Below are positions 7,766 through 17,556 of a stretch of DNA of 64,000 nucleotides, piece after piece. Origin of the DNA: CAZENU01 sp965117035 (lineage in GTDB: Bacteria > Chloroflexota > Dehalococcoidia > Lucifugimonadales > CAZENU01); assembly GCA_965117035.1 (NCBI GenBank), contig OZ220748.1, positions 2,480,001 through 2,544,000 on the forward strand. Reading direction: 5' to 3'. Numbering within the stretch: the stretch's first letter is position 1; each line of letters starts with the position of its first letter. A program made the translations under genes and the position numbers. Under the pieces are notes generated by a model. It did no database searches. It was not told where the DNA came from and worked only from the letters and a program-made list of their open reading frames with translations.

Positions 7766-9292
7766 TCACGCGTCGAGGCGGGGGAAGAGGGGCGGGCCGG
7801 GCGCCACCGGCGTGCCCGGCTCCAGGCATCCCCAGGACAGGCCGTCGTACAGCGGGGTCGGCGCGTCCCAGCCGAGACGGCGCCACAGCTCGGCCATTCG
7901 CTCCGGCATGACCGGCCACAGCAGCACCGACGCCAGCCGCAGCGCCTCCGCGGCGTGGTACAGCGCCGTTTCGACGTCGCCCGCGCGGCCTTCCCTCGCG
8001 GCCGCCCAGGGCGCGGCGTGCTCGACGTAACGGTTGATCTCGCCCACCGCCTCGACCGCCAGCGTCGCGGCCCGGTTCGCCTCGAGCGCCTCGACGCGGT
8101 CGAACACCGCTGCGGGCAGGCCCTCGAACCTGCGCCGAAGCGCGATGTCGGCGTCGGACGCGGCGCCCGGGGCCGGGACGCTTCCGCCGCAGTACCGGCC
8201 GATCATGTCGACGACGCGGTGCAGCAGGTTGCCCAGGTCGTTGGCCAGCTCGGACCGGTAGCGGGCGCGCAGCACGTCCTCGTCGAAGTCGGCGTCGCGG
8301 CCGGCGCCGATGCCGCTGACCAGGTAGAAGCGGAGCGCGTCTACGCCGTACGTCCCGGCCAGCTCCAGCGGCTTGACGACGCCGCCGCGCGACTTGGACA
8401 TCTTCGCTCCGCCGAGCAGCCACCAGGCGTGGGCGAGGATCGTACGCGGCGGCGTCAGCCCGATGGCATGGAGCATCGTCGGCCAGTAGACGGCGTGCGT
8501 GACCAGGATGTCCTTGCCGATGACGTGCGTGACGGACGGCCACAGCTCCGCGAAGCGGGCGTCGTCGGAGAGGTACCCGGCCGCGGTGACGTAGTTGAGC
8601 AGCGCGTCGAACCAGACGTAGGTGACGTACCCGGGGTCGAACGGCAGCGGTATGCCCCAGCCGACGCGGGCGGCCGGGCGCGAGATGCACAGGTCGCCCA
8701 GGGGCTGCCGCAGGTAGCCGAGCACCTCGTTGCGCCGGCTCTCGGGCTGGATGAAGTCCGCGTGCGACTCGACGTGATCGATCAGCCACTCCCGGTACCT
8801 GCTCATTCGGAAGAAATAGTTCTCCTCGGACAGCCGCTCCACAGGTCGGCCGCAGTCGGGGCAGCGTCGGTCGGTGACATCCTTGTCGGTCCAGAAGCGC
8901 TCGTCCGGCACGCAGTACCATCCCTCGTAGGCGGCCCGGTATATCTCGCCCGAGCCCCACAGCCGCTGCAGGACGGCGGTGACGACGCGCCGGTGGCGCT
9001 CCTCGGTGGTGCGGATGAAGTCGTCGTGGTCGACGCGCAGCCCGCGCCAGGTCTCCCGGAACCTGACGACGAGCCGGTCGGCCTGGGTGCGCGGATCGAC
9101 GCCGTTGGCGCGGACGGCAGCCTGCACCTTCTGGCCGTGCTCGTCGGTGCCGACCAGGAAGAAGGCGTCGCGGCCGCGGAGGCGGGCGTAGCGGGCCATG
9201 ACGTCGCCGAGCACGGTCGTGTAGGCGTGGCCGTGGTGGGGCTCGTCGTTGACGTAGTAGATCGGCGTGGTGATGTAGTTGGTCTCGTTCAT
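7766..9292 (-). CDS. metG: Methionyl-tRNA synthetase
   Basis: The protein has 508 residues. It charges tRNA-Met with methionine. The class I HxGH motif is seen as PHHGHAY near residue 20 and KMSKS as GGAKMSKSRGG near residue 300. A CPDCG half-site of the connective-peptide zinc knuckle lies near residue 145. The anticodon-binding helical domain fills the last 150 residues. There is no C-terminal EMAP/Trbp111 domain, so this is the short form. The gene sits behind a leader peptide and terminator hairpin that look like a methionine-sensing attenuator. Confidence 0.97.
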   Translation of the reverse strand: MNETNYITTPIYYVNDEPHHGHAYTTVLGDVMARYARLRGRDAFFLVGTDEHGQKVQAAVRANGVDPRTQADRLVVRFRETWRGLRVDHDDFIRTTEERHRRVVTAVLQRLWGSGEIYRAAYEGWYCVPDERFWTDKDVTDRRCPDCGRPVERLSEENYFFRMSRYREWLIDHVESHADFIQPESRRNEVLGYLRQPLGDLCISRPAARVGWGIPLPFDPGYVTYVWFDALLNYVTAAGYLSDDARFAELWPSVTHVIGKDILVTHAVYWPTMLHAIGLTPPRTILAHAWWLLGGAKMSKSRGGVVKPLELAGTYGVDALRFYLVSGIGAGRDADFDEDVLRARYRSELANDLGNLLHRVVDMIGRYCGGSVPAPGAASDADIALRRRFEGLPAAVFDRVEALEANRAATLAVEAVGEINRYVEHAAPWAAAREGRAGDVETALYHAAEALRLASVLLWPVMPERMAELWRRLGWDAPTPLYDGLSWGCLEPGTPVAPGPPLFPRLDA

Positions 9293-9321
9293 CGGGCTTT
9301 CTCCAATTTCAGCGGAAATAG

Positions 9322-9352
9322 AAGAGGGCCTCCCGCTCGGGGAGGCCCTCTT
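9322..9352 (-). terminator. Attenuator hairpin upstream of metG
   Basis: Perfect 13-bp inverted repeat (arms 9322-9334 and 9340-9352, 5-base loop). On the minus strand it reads AAGAGGGCCTCCC, loop, GGGAGGCCCTCTT, then CTATTT, i.e. an intrinsic terminator about 30 bases before the metG start. TCGGGGAGG in the leader (9389-9397) is complementary to CCTCCCCGA (9337-9345), giving a 9-bp alternative pairing that would break the terminator. Confidence 0.85.
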
Positions 9353-9382
9353 GAAAGAGACTTCTTGATGCGTTACGTCGCG

Positions 9383-9472
9383 CTACGTCCTCCCCGACAT
9401 GGTACGGCCATGGCGCATGGCCATGGCGCTGCTCATCATCCTTCCGCCCTGGGGAGTCGTTGCCGTGTTCAT
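9383..9472 (-). CDS. Met-rich leader peptide of metG
   Basis: A 29-codon frame with six Met codons (positions 1, 12, 13, 17, 19, 25). It starts at ATG 9472 after GGTGAG and stops with TAG at 9383, about 30 bases before the terminator hairpin. A promoter fits just upstream. A ribosome stalled on Met codons 12-19 would leave the antiterminator segment at 9389-9397 free. A ribosome reaching the stop codon would cover it and let the terminator form. This is the logic of amino-acid attenuation. A shorter start at the ATG-ATG pair (9439/9436) is possible. Confidence 0.65.
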   Translation of the reverse strand: MNTATTPQGGRMMSSAMAMRHGRTMSGRT

Positions 9473-9486
9473 CTGACGCTCACCCC

Positions 9487-9516
9487 AACCTACCATCTCC
9501 CACTTGCCGATATCAA
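9487..9516 (-). promoter_or_regulatory. Promoter of the metG leader
   Basis: -35 TTGATA (9511-9516) and -10 TAGGTT (9487-9492, extended by TGG) are 18 bp apart on the minus strand, 14 bases before the leader ATG. Confidence 0.55.
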
Positions 9517-9548
9517 CCCTTGGCGAGTTCACGAATTGCCGCCGCAGC

Positions 9549-9567
9549 GGCGGGTTTGAAACCCGCC
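9549..9567. repeat. REP-like palindrome GGCGGGTTT-G-AAACCCGCC
   Basis: Perfect 9-bp arms around a single G. It is closely related to the hairpin split by the IS1182-type element at 58047-58057/59737-59748. Confidence 0.7.
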
Positions 9568-9711
9568 TTCCCTGTGGGCCATACGAAGCATCCGGAACTA
9601 CTCGAATATGGCCGCATAGCGGTGAAATGGTACGCCCTGCACGCTGTGGTAGCCTGAGCAACGCACGACGCGGTCGAAATACAAGAGCATCCCGGACGAC
9701 ACGAGGCCGAG

Positions 9712-10356
9712 TTGAAGCCCGCTGACGATCCTTTGGTCGACTACAAGGCCCTCGTTCGGAGGAGCTACGATCGGTGCGCCGCCGGCTACGCCGAAGCCCG
9801 GATGGCAGAGGCGCACCCTGAGCTGGCGCTGCTGGAGGAGCGCCTGGAAGACGGCGCTTCGGTCCTCGACGTCGGCTGCGGCGCCGGGGTCCCGGTGACG
9901 CGAACGCTGGCACGAAGGTTCGCCGTTACAGGAGTGGACATTTCGAGCAAGATGCTCAGACAGGCCCAGGCGAACGTCCCGGACGCGCGTTTCGTTCATG
10001 GCGACATCTCATCAATCGAGTTCGCGAAGTCGAGCTTCGATGCCGTCGTCGCCTTCTATTCGATATTTCACTTGCCAAGGGAGGAGCATCGAGCCCTGTT
10101 CCATCGAATCCTCCATTGGCTGAAGCCGGGCGGCTATCTCATGTGCACGCTCACTCGCTACGACGAGGCCGCCTACACGGAAGAGTTCTACGGCCAGACC
10201 ATGTACTGGAGCAACTACAGCCTGGCTGAGTACAGGAAGATCCTGGACGGACTTGGATTCACCCTGCTGAGCACTTCCGGCATTGGCCACGGCTACTCAG
10301 ACGACTCTGAGGCGCCGCGGGAGGACCACCCCCTTGTGTTCGCGGCGAAGCGGTGA
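9712..10356 (+). CDS. Class I SAM-dependent methyltransferase
   Basis: The protein has 214 residues with a TTG start after GAGGCCGAG. The Rossmann-like methyltransferase core is clear: motif I VLDVGCGAGVPVTRTLA near residue 46, an acidic residue after beta-2 (TGVDISSKM), and motif VHGDISSIEF. A later strand reads FDAVVAFYSIFHLPREE and is followed by LKPGGYLMC. The shape is that of UbiE/Tam-like small-molecule methyltransferases. The substrate cannot be told from the sequence. It is convergent with the downstream aldolase. Confidence 0.85.
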   Translation: MKPADDPLVDYKALVRRSYDRCAAGYAEARMAEAHPELALLEERLEDGASVLDVGCGAGVPVTRTLARRFAVTGVDISSKMLRQAQANVPDARFVHGDISSIEFAKSSFDAVVAFYSIFHLPREEHRALFHRILHWLKPGGYLMCTLTRYDEAAYTEEFYGQTMYWSNYSLAEYRKILDGLGFTLLSTSGIGHGYSDDSEAPREDHPLVFAAKR

Positions 10357-10366
10357 CCACGCCGTA

Positions 10367-11092
10367 TCAGCTGAGCCGGTCGCGGTTCTCCTCCAGCCAG
10401 GCCTCGATGCCCTTGACGAAGAAGTTGGTCGCCCGGTCGGCGACGACCATGTCGCCGAAATAGCGCTTGCCCGCGGCCTCCGCGGCGCGCTTCACCTGCT
10501 CGGTCACCTCGGCGATCCGCGGATGGTCCGGCTGGCCGCCGAGCCCCAGCGACACCGACATGTCCTGCGGGCCGACGTAGTAGGCGTGGATGCCGTCGAC
10601 CGCGAGGATGTCTTCCAGGTTGTCGAGCGCCTCGGCGTGCTCCAGGAAGGCGACGACCAGCATCTCCCGGTTCGCGCCGTCAAGGTAGTCGCGACCGGCC
10701 AGGTTGACGTAGTCGGCGGCGCGCGGCGCACCGCCGAGTCCGCGCCGGCCGAGCGGCGCGTAGTAGCAGGCGTCGACGAGCTGCTGCGCCTGCTCGGCGG
10801 TGTCGATGCCGGGGCCCAGGATGCCCTGCACGCCCCGGTCGAGGTACCGCAGGATGGTCGACTCCTCGATGTTGGGCACGCGGGCTATGGTCGTGACGCC
10901 GGCGAGATCGGCCGCACGGCACATGTCCTCGATACTCTCCCACGAGAAGGTGCCGTGCTCGCCATCGAGGATGACGAAGTCGATCCCGGCCAGGCCCGTC
11001 AGCTCGATCAGCGCGGCCGACGGAAACGCCATCTGGCTGCCGGTGGCCGGCCTGCCCTCCCGCATCCGGGCGAGTATCCTGTTGGGTCGCAC
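10367..11092 (-). CDS. HpcH/HpaI family aldolase
   Basis: The protein has 241 residues with a TIM-barrel class II aldolase fold. Family members cleave 4-hydroxy-2-oxo acids to pyruvate and an aldehyde. Seen motifs are FVILDGEHGTFSWE near residue 38, RVPNIEESTILRYLDRG, GVQGILGPGIDT and YYVGPQDMSVSLG. The EHG dyad and the GPxDMS loop with its metal-binding acids are kept. It may work on sugar-acid breakdown products together with the Gfo/Idh dehydrogenases nearby, but this is context only. The exact substrate is unknown. Confidence 0.88.
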   Translation of the reverse strand: MRPNRILARMREGRPATGSQMAFPSAALIELTGLAGIDFVILDGEHGTFSWESIEDMCRAADLAGVTTIARVPNIEESTILRYLDRGVQGILGPGIDTAEQAQQLVDACYYAPLGRRGLGGAPRAADYVNLAGRDYLDGANREMLVVAFLEHAEALDNLEDILAVDGIHAYYVGPQDMSVSLGLGGQPDHPRIAEVTEQVKRAAEAAGKRYFGDMVVADRATNFFVKGIEAWLEENRDRLS

Positions 11093-11108
11093 GTCGTTTC
11101 CTCCTGGG

Positions 11109-11690
11109 TCAGCTTTCCCGGCGGCCCGAACTGGCAGGCGTTCCGCCGTCGATTCGCGCCCGCTCCAGGGCGAGCCGGTAGTTGGCCTCCAGCCGGGTCC
11201 ACAACTGCGCCGGGACCCCCAGCACGCGCTCCAGCTCCAGCGCGGTACGCGGCGTGAGGGCCTTGCGTCCGAGTACGATGCTGTTGACGGTCTGGACCGG
11301 CCGTCCCATCGCCCTCGCCAGCTTTCGCTGGCTCATGCCCCTGGCTTCGAGCTCTCGCCTCAGCGTCGCGCCGGGCGGGACGGGCGGGGCAGGCGCGAAA
11401 CCCGGTGCGAGGCGTATCTCCCCGCGGCGATACGCCTCCACCAGCTCCGGGTCCGCCTCGGCGGCGGGACGGGCGTGCCTGAACCACTCCGCGTCCTTCT
11501 CGAAGTCGTCCGGGTCCCGGGCGATCCCCACGTTGATGGCGACCTCCTCTCCGTACAACGCCTCGATAGCAATCTCAGTCAGCGGGCCTGCGACCAGCTC
11601 GTCGAACGTGACATCCGCACCGGTCCTGGCCAGTTCCGACCGCGCGTACTCCAGAAACGAAAGGCTCTTTACGTCAGTCGCGGTACTCAT
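11109..11690 (-). CDS. HigA/XRE-type antitoxin with N-terminal extension
   Basis: The protein has 193 residues. The C-terminal 100 residues form a HigA-like helix-turn-helix: PPGATLRRELEARGMSQRKL, then VNSIVLGRKALTPRTALELE and an LGVPAQLWTRLEANYR tail. The first 85 residues are an extra segment of unknown function. The ATG at 11690 lies inside the end of the upstream BrnT-like gene (17-base overlap), so the two are translated as a pair. It is probably the antitoxin and autorepressor acting on the repeats at 11952-11988. It is not a BrnA protein, the usual partner of BrnT. Confidence 0.8.
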   Translation of the reverse strand: MSTATDVKSLSFLEYARSELARTGADVTFDELVAGPLTEIAIEALYGEEVAINVGIARDPDDFEKDAEWFRHARPAAEADPELVEAYRRGEIRLAPGFAPAPPVPPGATLRRELEARGMSQRKLARAMGRPVQTVNSIVLGRKALTPRTALELERVLGVPAQLWTRLEANYRLALERARIDGGTPASSGRRES

Positions 11691-11952
11691 ACTGTCTCCT
11701 CTCCCGCGGGTTCGCTCTCCGAAGGCTGATGACCCGACGCCTGGCCCCGCGCTGAGTGTAGACGACATGGTACAGGCGTCCCTCGATGTATCCGATTGCC
11801 GCCCAGCGGGGCTCACCGCGCCGGTCGCTGGACCTGATCACGGCTGTCGCCCACTGGAAGTTCGCCACAGATGCGAAGTCGAGCTCACGCTCTTCCAGGG
11901 TTTCCTGGCGCTTCGCCTCGTCCCACTCGAACTCCAAGGTCAAAGTATACAC
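11674..11952 (-). CDS. BrnT-family (DUF497) toxin
   Basis: 92 residues from the GTG at 11952, or 87 from the TTG at 11937. The DUF497/BrnT pattern is plain: LEFEWDEAKR at the start, DRRGEPRWAAIG in the middle, and YHVVYTQRG then RVISLRRANPRER at the end. BrnT is a RelE-like ribonuclease toxin that halts translation. A strong promoter has its -10 at 11944-11949, so transcripts would begin near 11937. That favours the TTG there and a leaderless message, since no ribosome site precedes either codon. Confidence 0.85.
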   Translation of the reverse strand: MYTLTLEFEWDEAKRQETLEERELDFASVANFQWATAVIRSSDRRGEPRWAAIGYIEGRLYHVVYTQRGARRRVISLRRANPRERRQYEYRD

Positions 11953-11972
11953 CTATGGAGTGCACATGTCAG
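11944..11972 (-). promoter_or_regulatory. Promoter of the BrnT/HTH toxin-antitoxin pair
   Basis: On the minus strand, -35 CTGACA (11967-11972), a 17-bp spacer and -10 TATACT (11944-11949). One operator repeat lies in the spacer and another just upstream. Confidence 0.7.
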
Positions 11973-11988
11973 CCCATAGGGTGCACAT
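11952..11988. promoter_or_regulatory. Operator-like direct repeats
   Basis: CCTATGGAGTGCACAT (11952-11967) and CCCATAGGGTGCACAT (11973-11988) match at 13 of 16 bases and are 21 bp apart, two helical turns. They overlap the toxin promoter, as expected for autorepression by the HTH antitoxin. Confidence 0.6.
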
Positions 11989-12017
11989 TCCACCAGCCCC
12001 GCTCCGGCCACGCGCAC

Positions 12018-13025
12018 CTACGCCGGGAGCGGCAGGTGGACGACCCGGTTCTCGCGCGATGACTGGAGGGCGGCCAGCGTGATCTCGAGGATGTCCCGCG
12101 CGTCCCTCGGGCCGCACATCGGCTGCCTGTCCTCCAGGATGCAGGAGACGAAGTGCTCCACCATCGACTCGGGCTGCGCCGGGCCGTACTTCGCGTTCGA
12201 GGCCCCGGACCGGCCGTGGACCGTCCAGCTCGGCCGGTTCGCGTCGAGGAAGAGCATCCCGTGGGTGCCCATCACCCTGATCGTCTGGTCGCCGCCGTAG
12301 CCGTTCGTGTGGGCGATGGGCGTCCTGCCCAGCGACGTCGTGGCGATGATGCCGCGGTCCATCTCCATCGTGATGAAGCCCATGTCGTCGACGCCGGCCT
12401 CCTTCGCGTTGTCGAAGAAGTAGGCGCCCGTGATCGCGTAGACGCTCTTCACCCGCTCCGGCACCAGGTACAGGATCGCGTCGAGGGGGTACATGCCGTG
12501 GTTGCGCAGCTCGCCGATGCCAGCGGCCTGCCGGCCCGTGGCGATCACCCACTCGGAGTGGATGGCCCACGGCAGCCCGACGTCCCCGCGCCTCAGCGCC
12601 TCGCGCGCCTCGAGGATGGCGGCGTTGAAGGTGAAGTTGTGGCCGACCATCATCTTGACGCCCGCGCGGTCGACCGCGTCGACGATGGCGTCGCCGTCGG
12701 CCAGCGTCTCCGTCAGCGGCTTGTCGCCCAGGATGTGCTTGCCGGCCGCGGCGGCCTTCTCCACCAGCGCTACCCGGCGGTCGAAGGTGCTGCACAGGCT
12801 GACCGCCTGCACGTCGTCGCGCGCCAGCACCGCTTCCAGGTCCGGGACGAAGGGCACGCCGTGCTCGTCGGCCCAGGCGCGGTTCGCCTGCTCCTCCGCG
12901 GCCGGAGGATCGTCGTCCGTGACGGCGACCACGTCGACCCTCGGGTTGTCGTACAGGGTCTGCGCGTAGGTGCCCTGCTGGCCCGACATGCTGATGATCG
13001 CGACGCCAATCCTGTCGGTGGTCAT
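12018..13025 (-). CDS. Gfo/Idh/MocA family oxidoreductase
   Basis: The protein has 335 residues. NAD(P)-dependent sugar or inositol-type dehydrogenase fold. The N-terminal Rossmann part begins RIGVAIISMSGQQG, where the glycine motif is loosened compared with GxGxxG. The catalytic-loop motif is GDKPLTETLAD, a DKP form of the usual EKP that keeps the lysine. The substrate half contains GELRNHGMYPLDAILYL with the active-site histidine region. The ATG at 13025 follows the stop of the upstream paralogue by 2 bases, so the two form an operon. The substrate is unknown. Confidence 0.9.
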   Translation of the reverse strand: MTTDRIGVAIISMSGQQGTYAQTLYDNPRVDVVAVTDDDPPAAEEQANRAWADEHGVPFVPDLEAVLARDDVQAVSLCSTFDRRVALVEKAAAAGKHILGDKPLTETLADGDAIVDAVDRAGVKMMVGHNFTFNAAILEAREALRRGDVGLPWAIHSEWVIATGRQAAGIGELRNHGMYPLDAILYLVPERVKSVYAITGAYFFDNAKEAGVDDMGFITMEMDRGIIATTSLGRTPIAHTNGYGGDQTIRVMGTHGMLFLDANRPSWTVHGRSGASNAKYGPAQPESMVEHFVSCILEDRQPMCGPRDARDILEITLAALQSSRENRVVHLPLPA

Positions 13026-13027
13026 CT

Positions 13028-14023
13028 TCAACCCGCCTCGCCCAGGTTCACGACTTCGCCGGAGGATATCGACTCCATCGCCGCCAGGCATGTCGCCAGC
13101 GCCACGCGGCCGTCCTCGCCGGTCACGGGGGGTGTCCTGTCTTCGGCGATCGCGTCGACGAACGCCTGTATCTCGGCGTCGAACCCGCGCTGGATGCCCT
13201 CCTCGCCAAACGTCAGGCCCTGGTCGCCGTAGCTCCACAGGCTGGAGTGCTGGGTCCCGGAGTTGAGCTCGCCCTCGGTGCCCAGGACCATGAGCGACTC
13301 GAACGCGTTGGAGCGCGGCATGTTGGCCCGGCTGAGCTCGCAGACGCCGATGGCGCCGTTCTCGTACCTGAGCGTCAGCATGAAGTAGTCGTCCATCTCG
13401 AGGTGGGGCGACGTGATGTTGCGGGCCTGGGCGTACACGGAGACCGGCCTGGCGCCGAGCCAGAAGTTCAGCGTGTCCGCCAGGTGCACGCCGTTCGTGA
13501 CGACATTGCCGCCCGTGTCTCCCGCGCTGATCCGGGTACCCGTCCAGTCCTGCTTCCAGGTGCCCGCGCCCGTGACGAACCGGACGTAGACGGGCTCGCC
13601 GATCTCGCCGGAGTCTATGGCGTCCTTCGCGGCGCGGCTGTAGTCGTAAAAGCGGTGCGTGTGGGCCACCATCAGCTTGACGCCGTTGGCCGCGGCCGCC
13701 GCCATCATGCGGTCGGCGTCCTCCAGCGTCGTCGCGATGGGCTTCTCGACGAGGATGTGTTTGCCGCTCTCGGCCGCGTCGACCGCGACCTGGGCGTGCG
13801 CGTTCTCCGTGGTGCAAATGTCGACGGCGCGCACATCCGGCGAGCCGAGCAGCTCGCGGTAGTCGGCGGCCGTCCGCTCCGCGCCCAGGGCGTCCGCGGC
13901 CTTCGCGGCCCGGTCCCCGGCGACGTCCGCGACGCCGACGACGCGTGCCCCGCGGGCGTTCCGCCACGCCGCGACGTGCCTGCGGGATACGTTGCCCGCG
14001 CCTATGAGCCCGACCTTCACCAT
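13028..14023 (-). CDS. Gfo/Idh/MocA family oxidoreductase
   Basis: The protein has 331 residues. The Rossmann motif is VGLIGAGNVSRRH, the catalytic motif is HILVEKPIATT with the canonical EKP, and the substrate-side GGNVVTNGVHLADTLNFWLG carries the conserved Asn-x-x-His arrangement. It is first in a two-gene operon with the dehydrogenase at 12018-13025 and is divergent from ftsH. The pair may carry out consecutive or alternative oxidations of a cyclic polyol or sugar, but no transporter or kinase is adjacent to name the substrate. Confidence 0.92.
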   Translation of the reverse strand: MVKVGLIGAGNVSRRHVAAWRNARGARVVGVADVAGDRAAKAADALGAERTAADYRELLGSPDVRAVDICTTENAHAQVAVDAAESGKHILVEKPIATTLEDADRMMAAAAANGVKLMVAHTHRFYDYSRAAKDAIDSGEIGEPVYVRFVTGAGTWKQDWTGTRISAGDTGGNVVTNGVHLADTLNFWLGARPVSVYAQARNITSPHLEMDDYFMLTLRYENGAIGVCELSRANMPRSNAFESLMVLGTEGELNSGTQHSSLWSYGDQGLTFGEEGIQRGFDAEIQAFVDAIAEDRTPPVTGEDGRVALATCLAAMESISSGEVVNLGEAG

Positions 14024-14176
14024 ACGCTCGATCCTCGGACGCCTCTCTCAGACGTCCCGCCGAAAGCCCGTTGACGGTAGCACCGGCGCGGGCCGCGGTC
14101 AACACGTCGCCCGACCCGCCGGAGAGCGGAGCCGCCGGGGCCCTGGAAGTCCCGATAGTCGCACCTTCCGGCGCTT

Positions 14177-14206
14177 TTGCGTGGGTATGTCCGTATGCGT
14201 TAGAAT
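14177..14206 (+). promoter_or_regulatory. Promoter of ftsH
   Basis: -35 TTGCGT (14177-14182), 18-bp spacer, -10 TAGAAT (14201-14206). It lies 65 bases before the ftsH ATG. Confidence 0.6.
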
Positions 14207-14271
14207 TGGGCATGAGGACTGGCGTCCTCCCCGGACTCCGGTCTTCAGTATTCTTCACCGTAAGAGGGACA

Positions 14272-16176
<1,905 letters not shown>

Positions 16177-16352
16177 GCCTCTCCCCGGGTCTTCCCTCCG
16201 ACCGCGCGGCGTGGTGTGCAGGTCCTACGAGCGAATCGTGCTGCCAGTCCCTCTATGGGTACGCGCCGTCCCTGCGGAGATGTTGCAATCCAAGTACATG
16301 CTTGTCGTTCTTGAATGGCCCTGCGGATTCTCGTTTGGCGTCACTCAAAGAA

Positions 16353-16982
16353 TCACCATCCCGACGGTTTGGTTATAACTCCAACCTCGTCCCTCAAAGT
16401 GTCGGGCATGAGGCTTCGTCTTAGATGGCTCTTCCAAAGGCGTTTGACGTAGGTCGAGGCGTGGGCAAGCTCCCTCGGGCTGGCGTTCCTGGCATCGGGG
16501 TTGACCAGAGTGACACGAAGGCCGAGACCGTCCCGAACGTAGCGCATCGCCCCCGCGAAGTCGGCATCGTTGGACACCACGGCCGCCTGCTCGTATTCCC
16601 CGTTGAACCCGTCCTCCAGCAGTTGGGTGGCCAGATTCACGTCCGACCCTTTCTCCTCAGAGTCCCTGACCAGGACGTAATCGGGCAGCCCCGGCACTGG
16701 CTTGGCCAGAGGGCGGCGCTTGACACCGGACCGGAAGACGCCATAGTAGGCGCGGAAGCCCGGAAGCGTCGCCAACGCTCTGAGGTACGCCTGCTGTCGC
16801 TGGCGTCGGGACGGATTCCCTGGGCCCGCGTCGAGCCTGGCCGTGAAGTAGCAGACGCGGTTGATCGAGTCTCGTGGGAAGAGCGTCTCGGCCAGCTTCC
16901 GCAGGTCCAACCATCGGAATGGCGTGTCATTCAGAGCGCGGTAGTAGAGGTTGAAGCCGTCTATGTTGAGGTTCGTGATCAA
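16353..16982 (-). CDS. NYN-domain (PIN-like) ribonuclease
   Basis: 209 residues from a TTG at 16982 preceded by GAGGAG. The NYN fold starts at once with NLNIDGFNLYYRAL (first catalytic Asp), continues with CYFTARLDAG, and has EKGSDVNLATQLLEDG and VVSNDADFAGAMRYV, which carry the other acidic residues. Such proteins are predicted metal-dependent RNases. A longer start at 17078 would add an N-terminus encoded across two hairpins, so it is rejected. It stands alone, and neither a partner antitoxin nor a target is visible. Family confidence is high, role unknown. Confidence 0.88.
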   Translation of the reverse strand: MITNLNIDGFNLYYRALNDTPFRWLDLRKLAETLFPRDSINRVCYFTARLDAGPGNPSRRQRQQAYLRALATLPGFRAYYGVFRSGVKRRPLAKPVPGLPDYVLVRDSEEKGSDVNLATQLLEDGFNGEYEQAAVVSNDADFAGAMRYVRDGLGLRVTLVNPDARNASPRELAHASTYVKRLWKSHLRRSLMPDTLRDEVGVITKPSGW

Positions 16983-17003
16983 GCGTCGCTCCTCACAAAG
17001 ACA

Positions 17004-17051
17004 GAGACCGCCCCGGAGGACGGTCTCGACCCTACCGCCGAAGAGGTAGGG
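17004..17051 (-). promoter_or_regulatory. Two tandem hairpins in the NYN gene leader
   Basis: On the minus strand, CCCTACC/GGTAGGG (17030-17036 with 17045-17051) is followed by GAGACCG/CGGTCTC (17021-17027 with 17004-17010) and TGTCTTTG, ending just before the ribosome site. It could be an attenuator or an RNA-binding structure. Confidence 0.45.
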
Positions 17052-17082
17052 GTGGTATCGAAAACGTACCATCGGCAACGGT

Positions 17083-17556
17083 GACTGTCAAGACTCCGAG
17101 TTGCCTCATAACAGATGTTACCGAAGGGGGTATCGTTGCTTCAAAAGTACTGTTACCGGGCGTGGCATGAGGAGAAGCAGCGTGGAAGAGTATGCGGAAT
17201 GATGCGAGGGCGTTCCAGAGGAGCGAGTTGCCCCATAGTTGATTGCTACCGAAGGGGGTATCGTTGCTTCAAAGGTGTTGTTACCGGGGGTGGCATGAGG
17301 TGGAGCAACCTGGAAGACCGTGAGGAATCTATGAGAGGACGTCACAGAGGGACGAGGCGACGGAGGAGGGACGTCTATTGGACGAGTTCACGGAGTTGAA
17401 GGGCGGGCGGAGCCCAGGTGGCTCGAGCCGTGCCGCCCCCAAGTTCAGCGCGGCTGCCCCGCGTCTTGAACACCGGACTTCATGCTGCTACCGTTCTGGC
17501 CTGCGGCCGCCACCCGTTTCCCGCGGCCGCGAGACCGCGACGTACGGAGGAACGAA
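17083..17556. repeat. Gap with a diverged 128-bp tandem duplication (17097-17352)
   Basis: Copy 1 (about 17097-17224) and copy 2 (about 17225-17352) share CCGAAGGGGGTATCGTTGCT-TCAAA at 17121 and 17249, then TGTTACCGGG-n-GTGGCATGAGG and a weaker tail. The period of 128 is not a multiple of three and the copies fall in different frames, so it is not a coding repeat. The stretch is lower in GC than its surroundings. From 17353 to 17556 nothing is recognised. Confidence 0.7.

Noticed and set aside
9322..9516. T-box riboswitch upstream of metG
   Set aside because: No stem I features and no T-box consensus bulge (TGGNACCGCG) are visible. The leader peptide explains the layout better.
7085..9559. 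824-codon open frame on the plus strand over metG
   Set aside because: It crosses thyX, repeat DNA and the antisense of metG and has no recognisable domain.
17115..17399. 94-codon plus-strand frame
   Set aside because: It covers a 128-bp tandem repeat whose copies fall in different frames, with Arg-rich low-complexity content.
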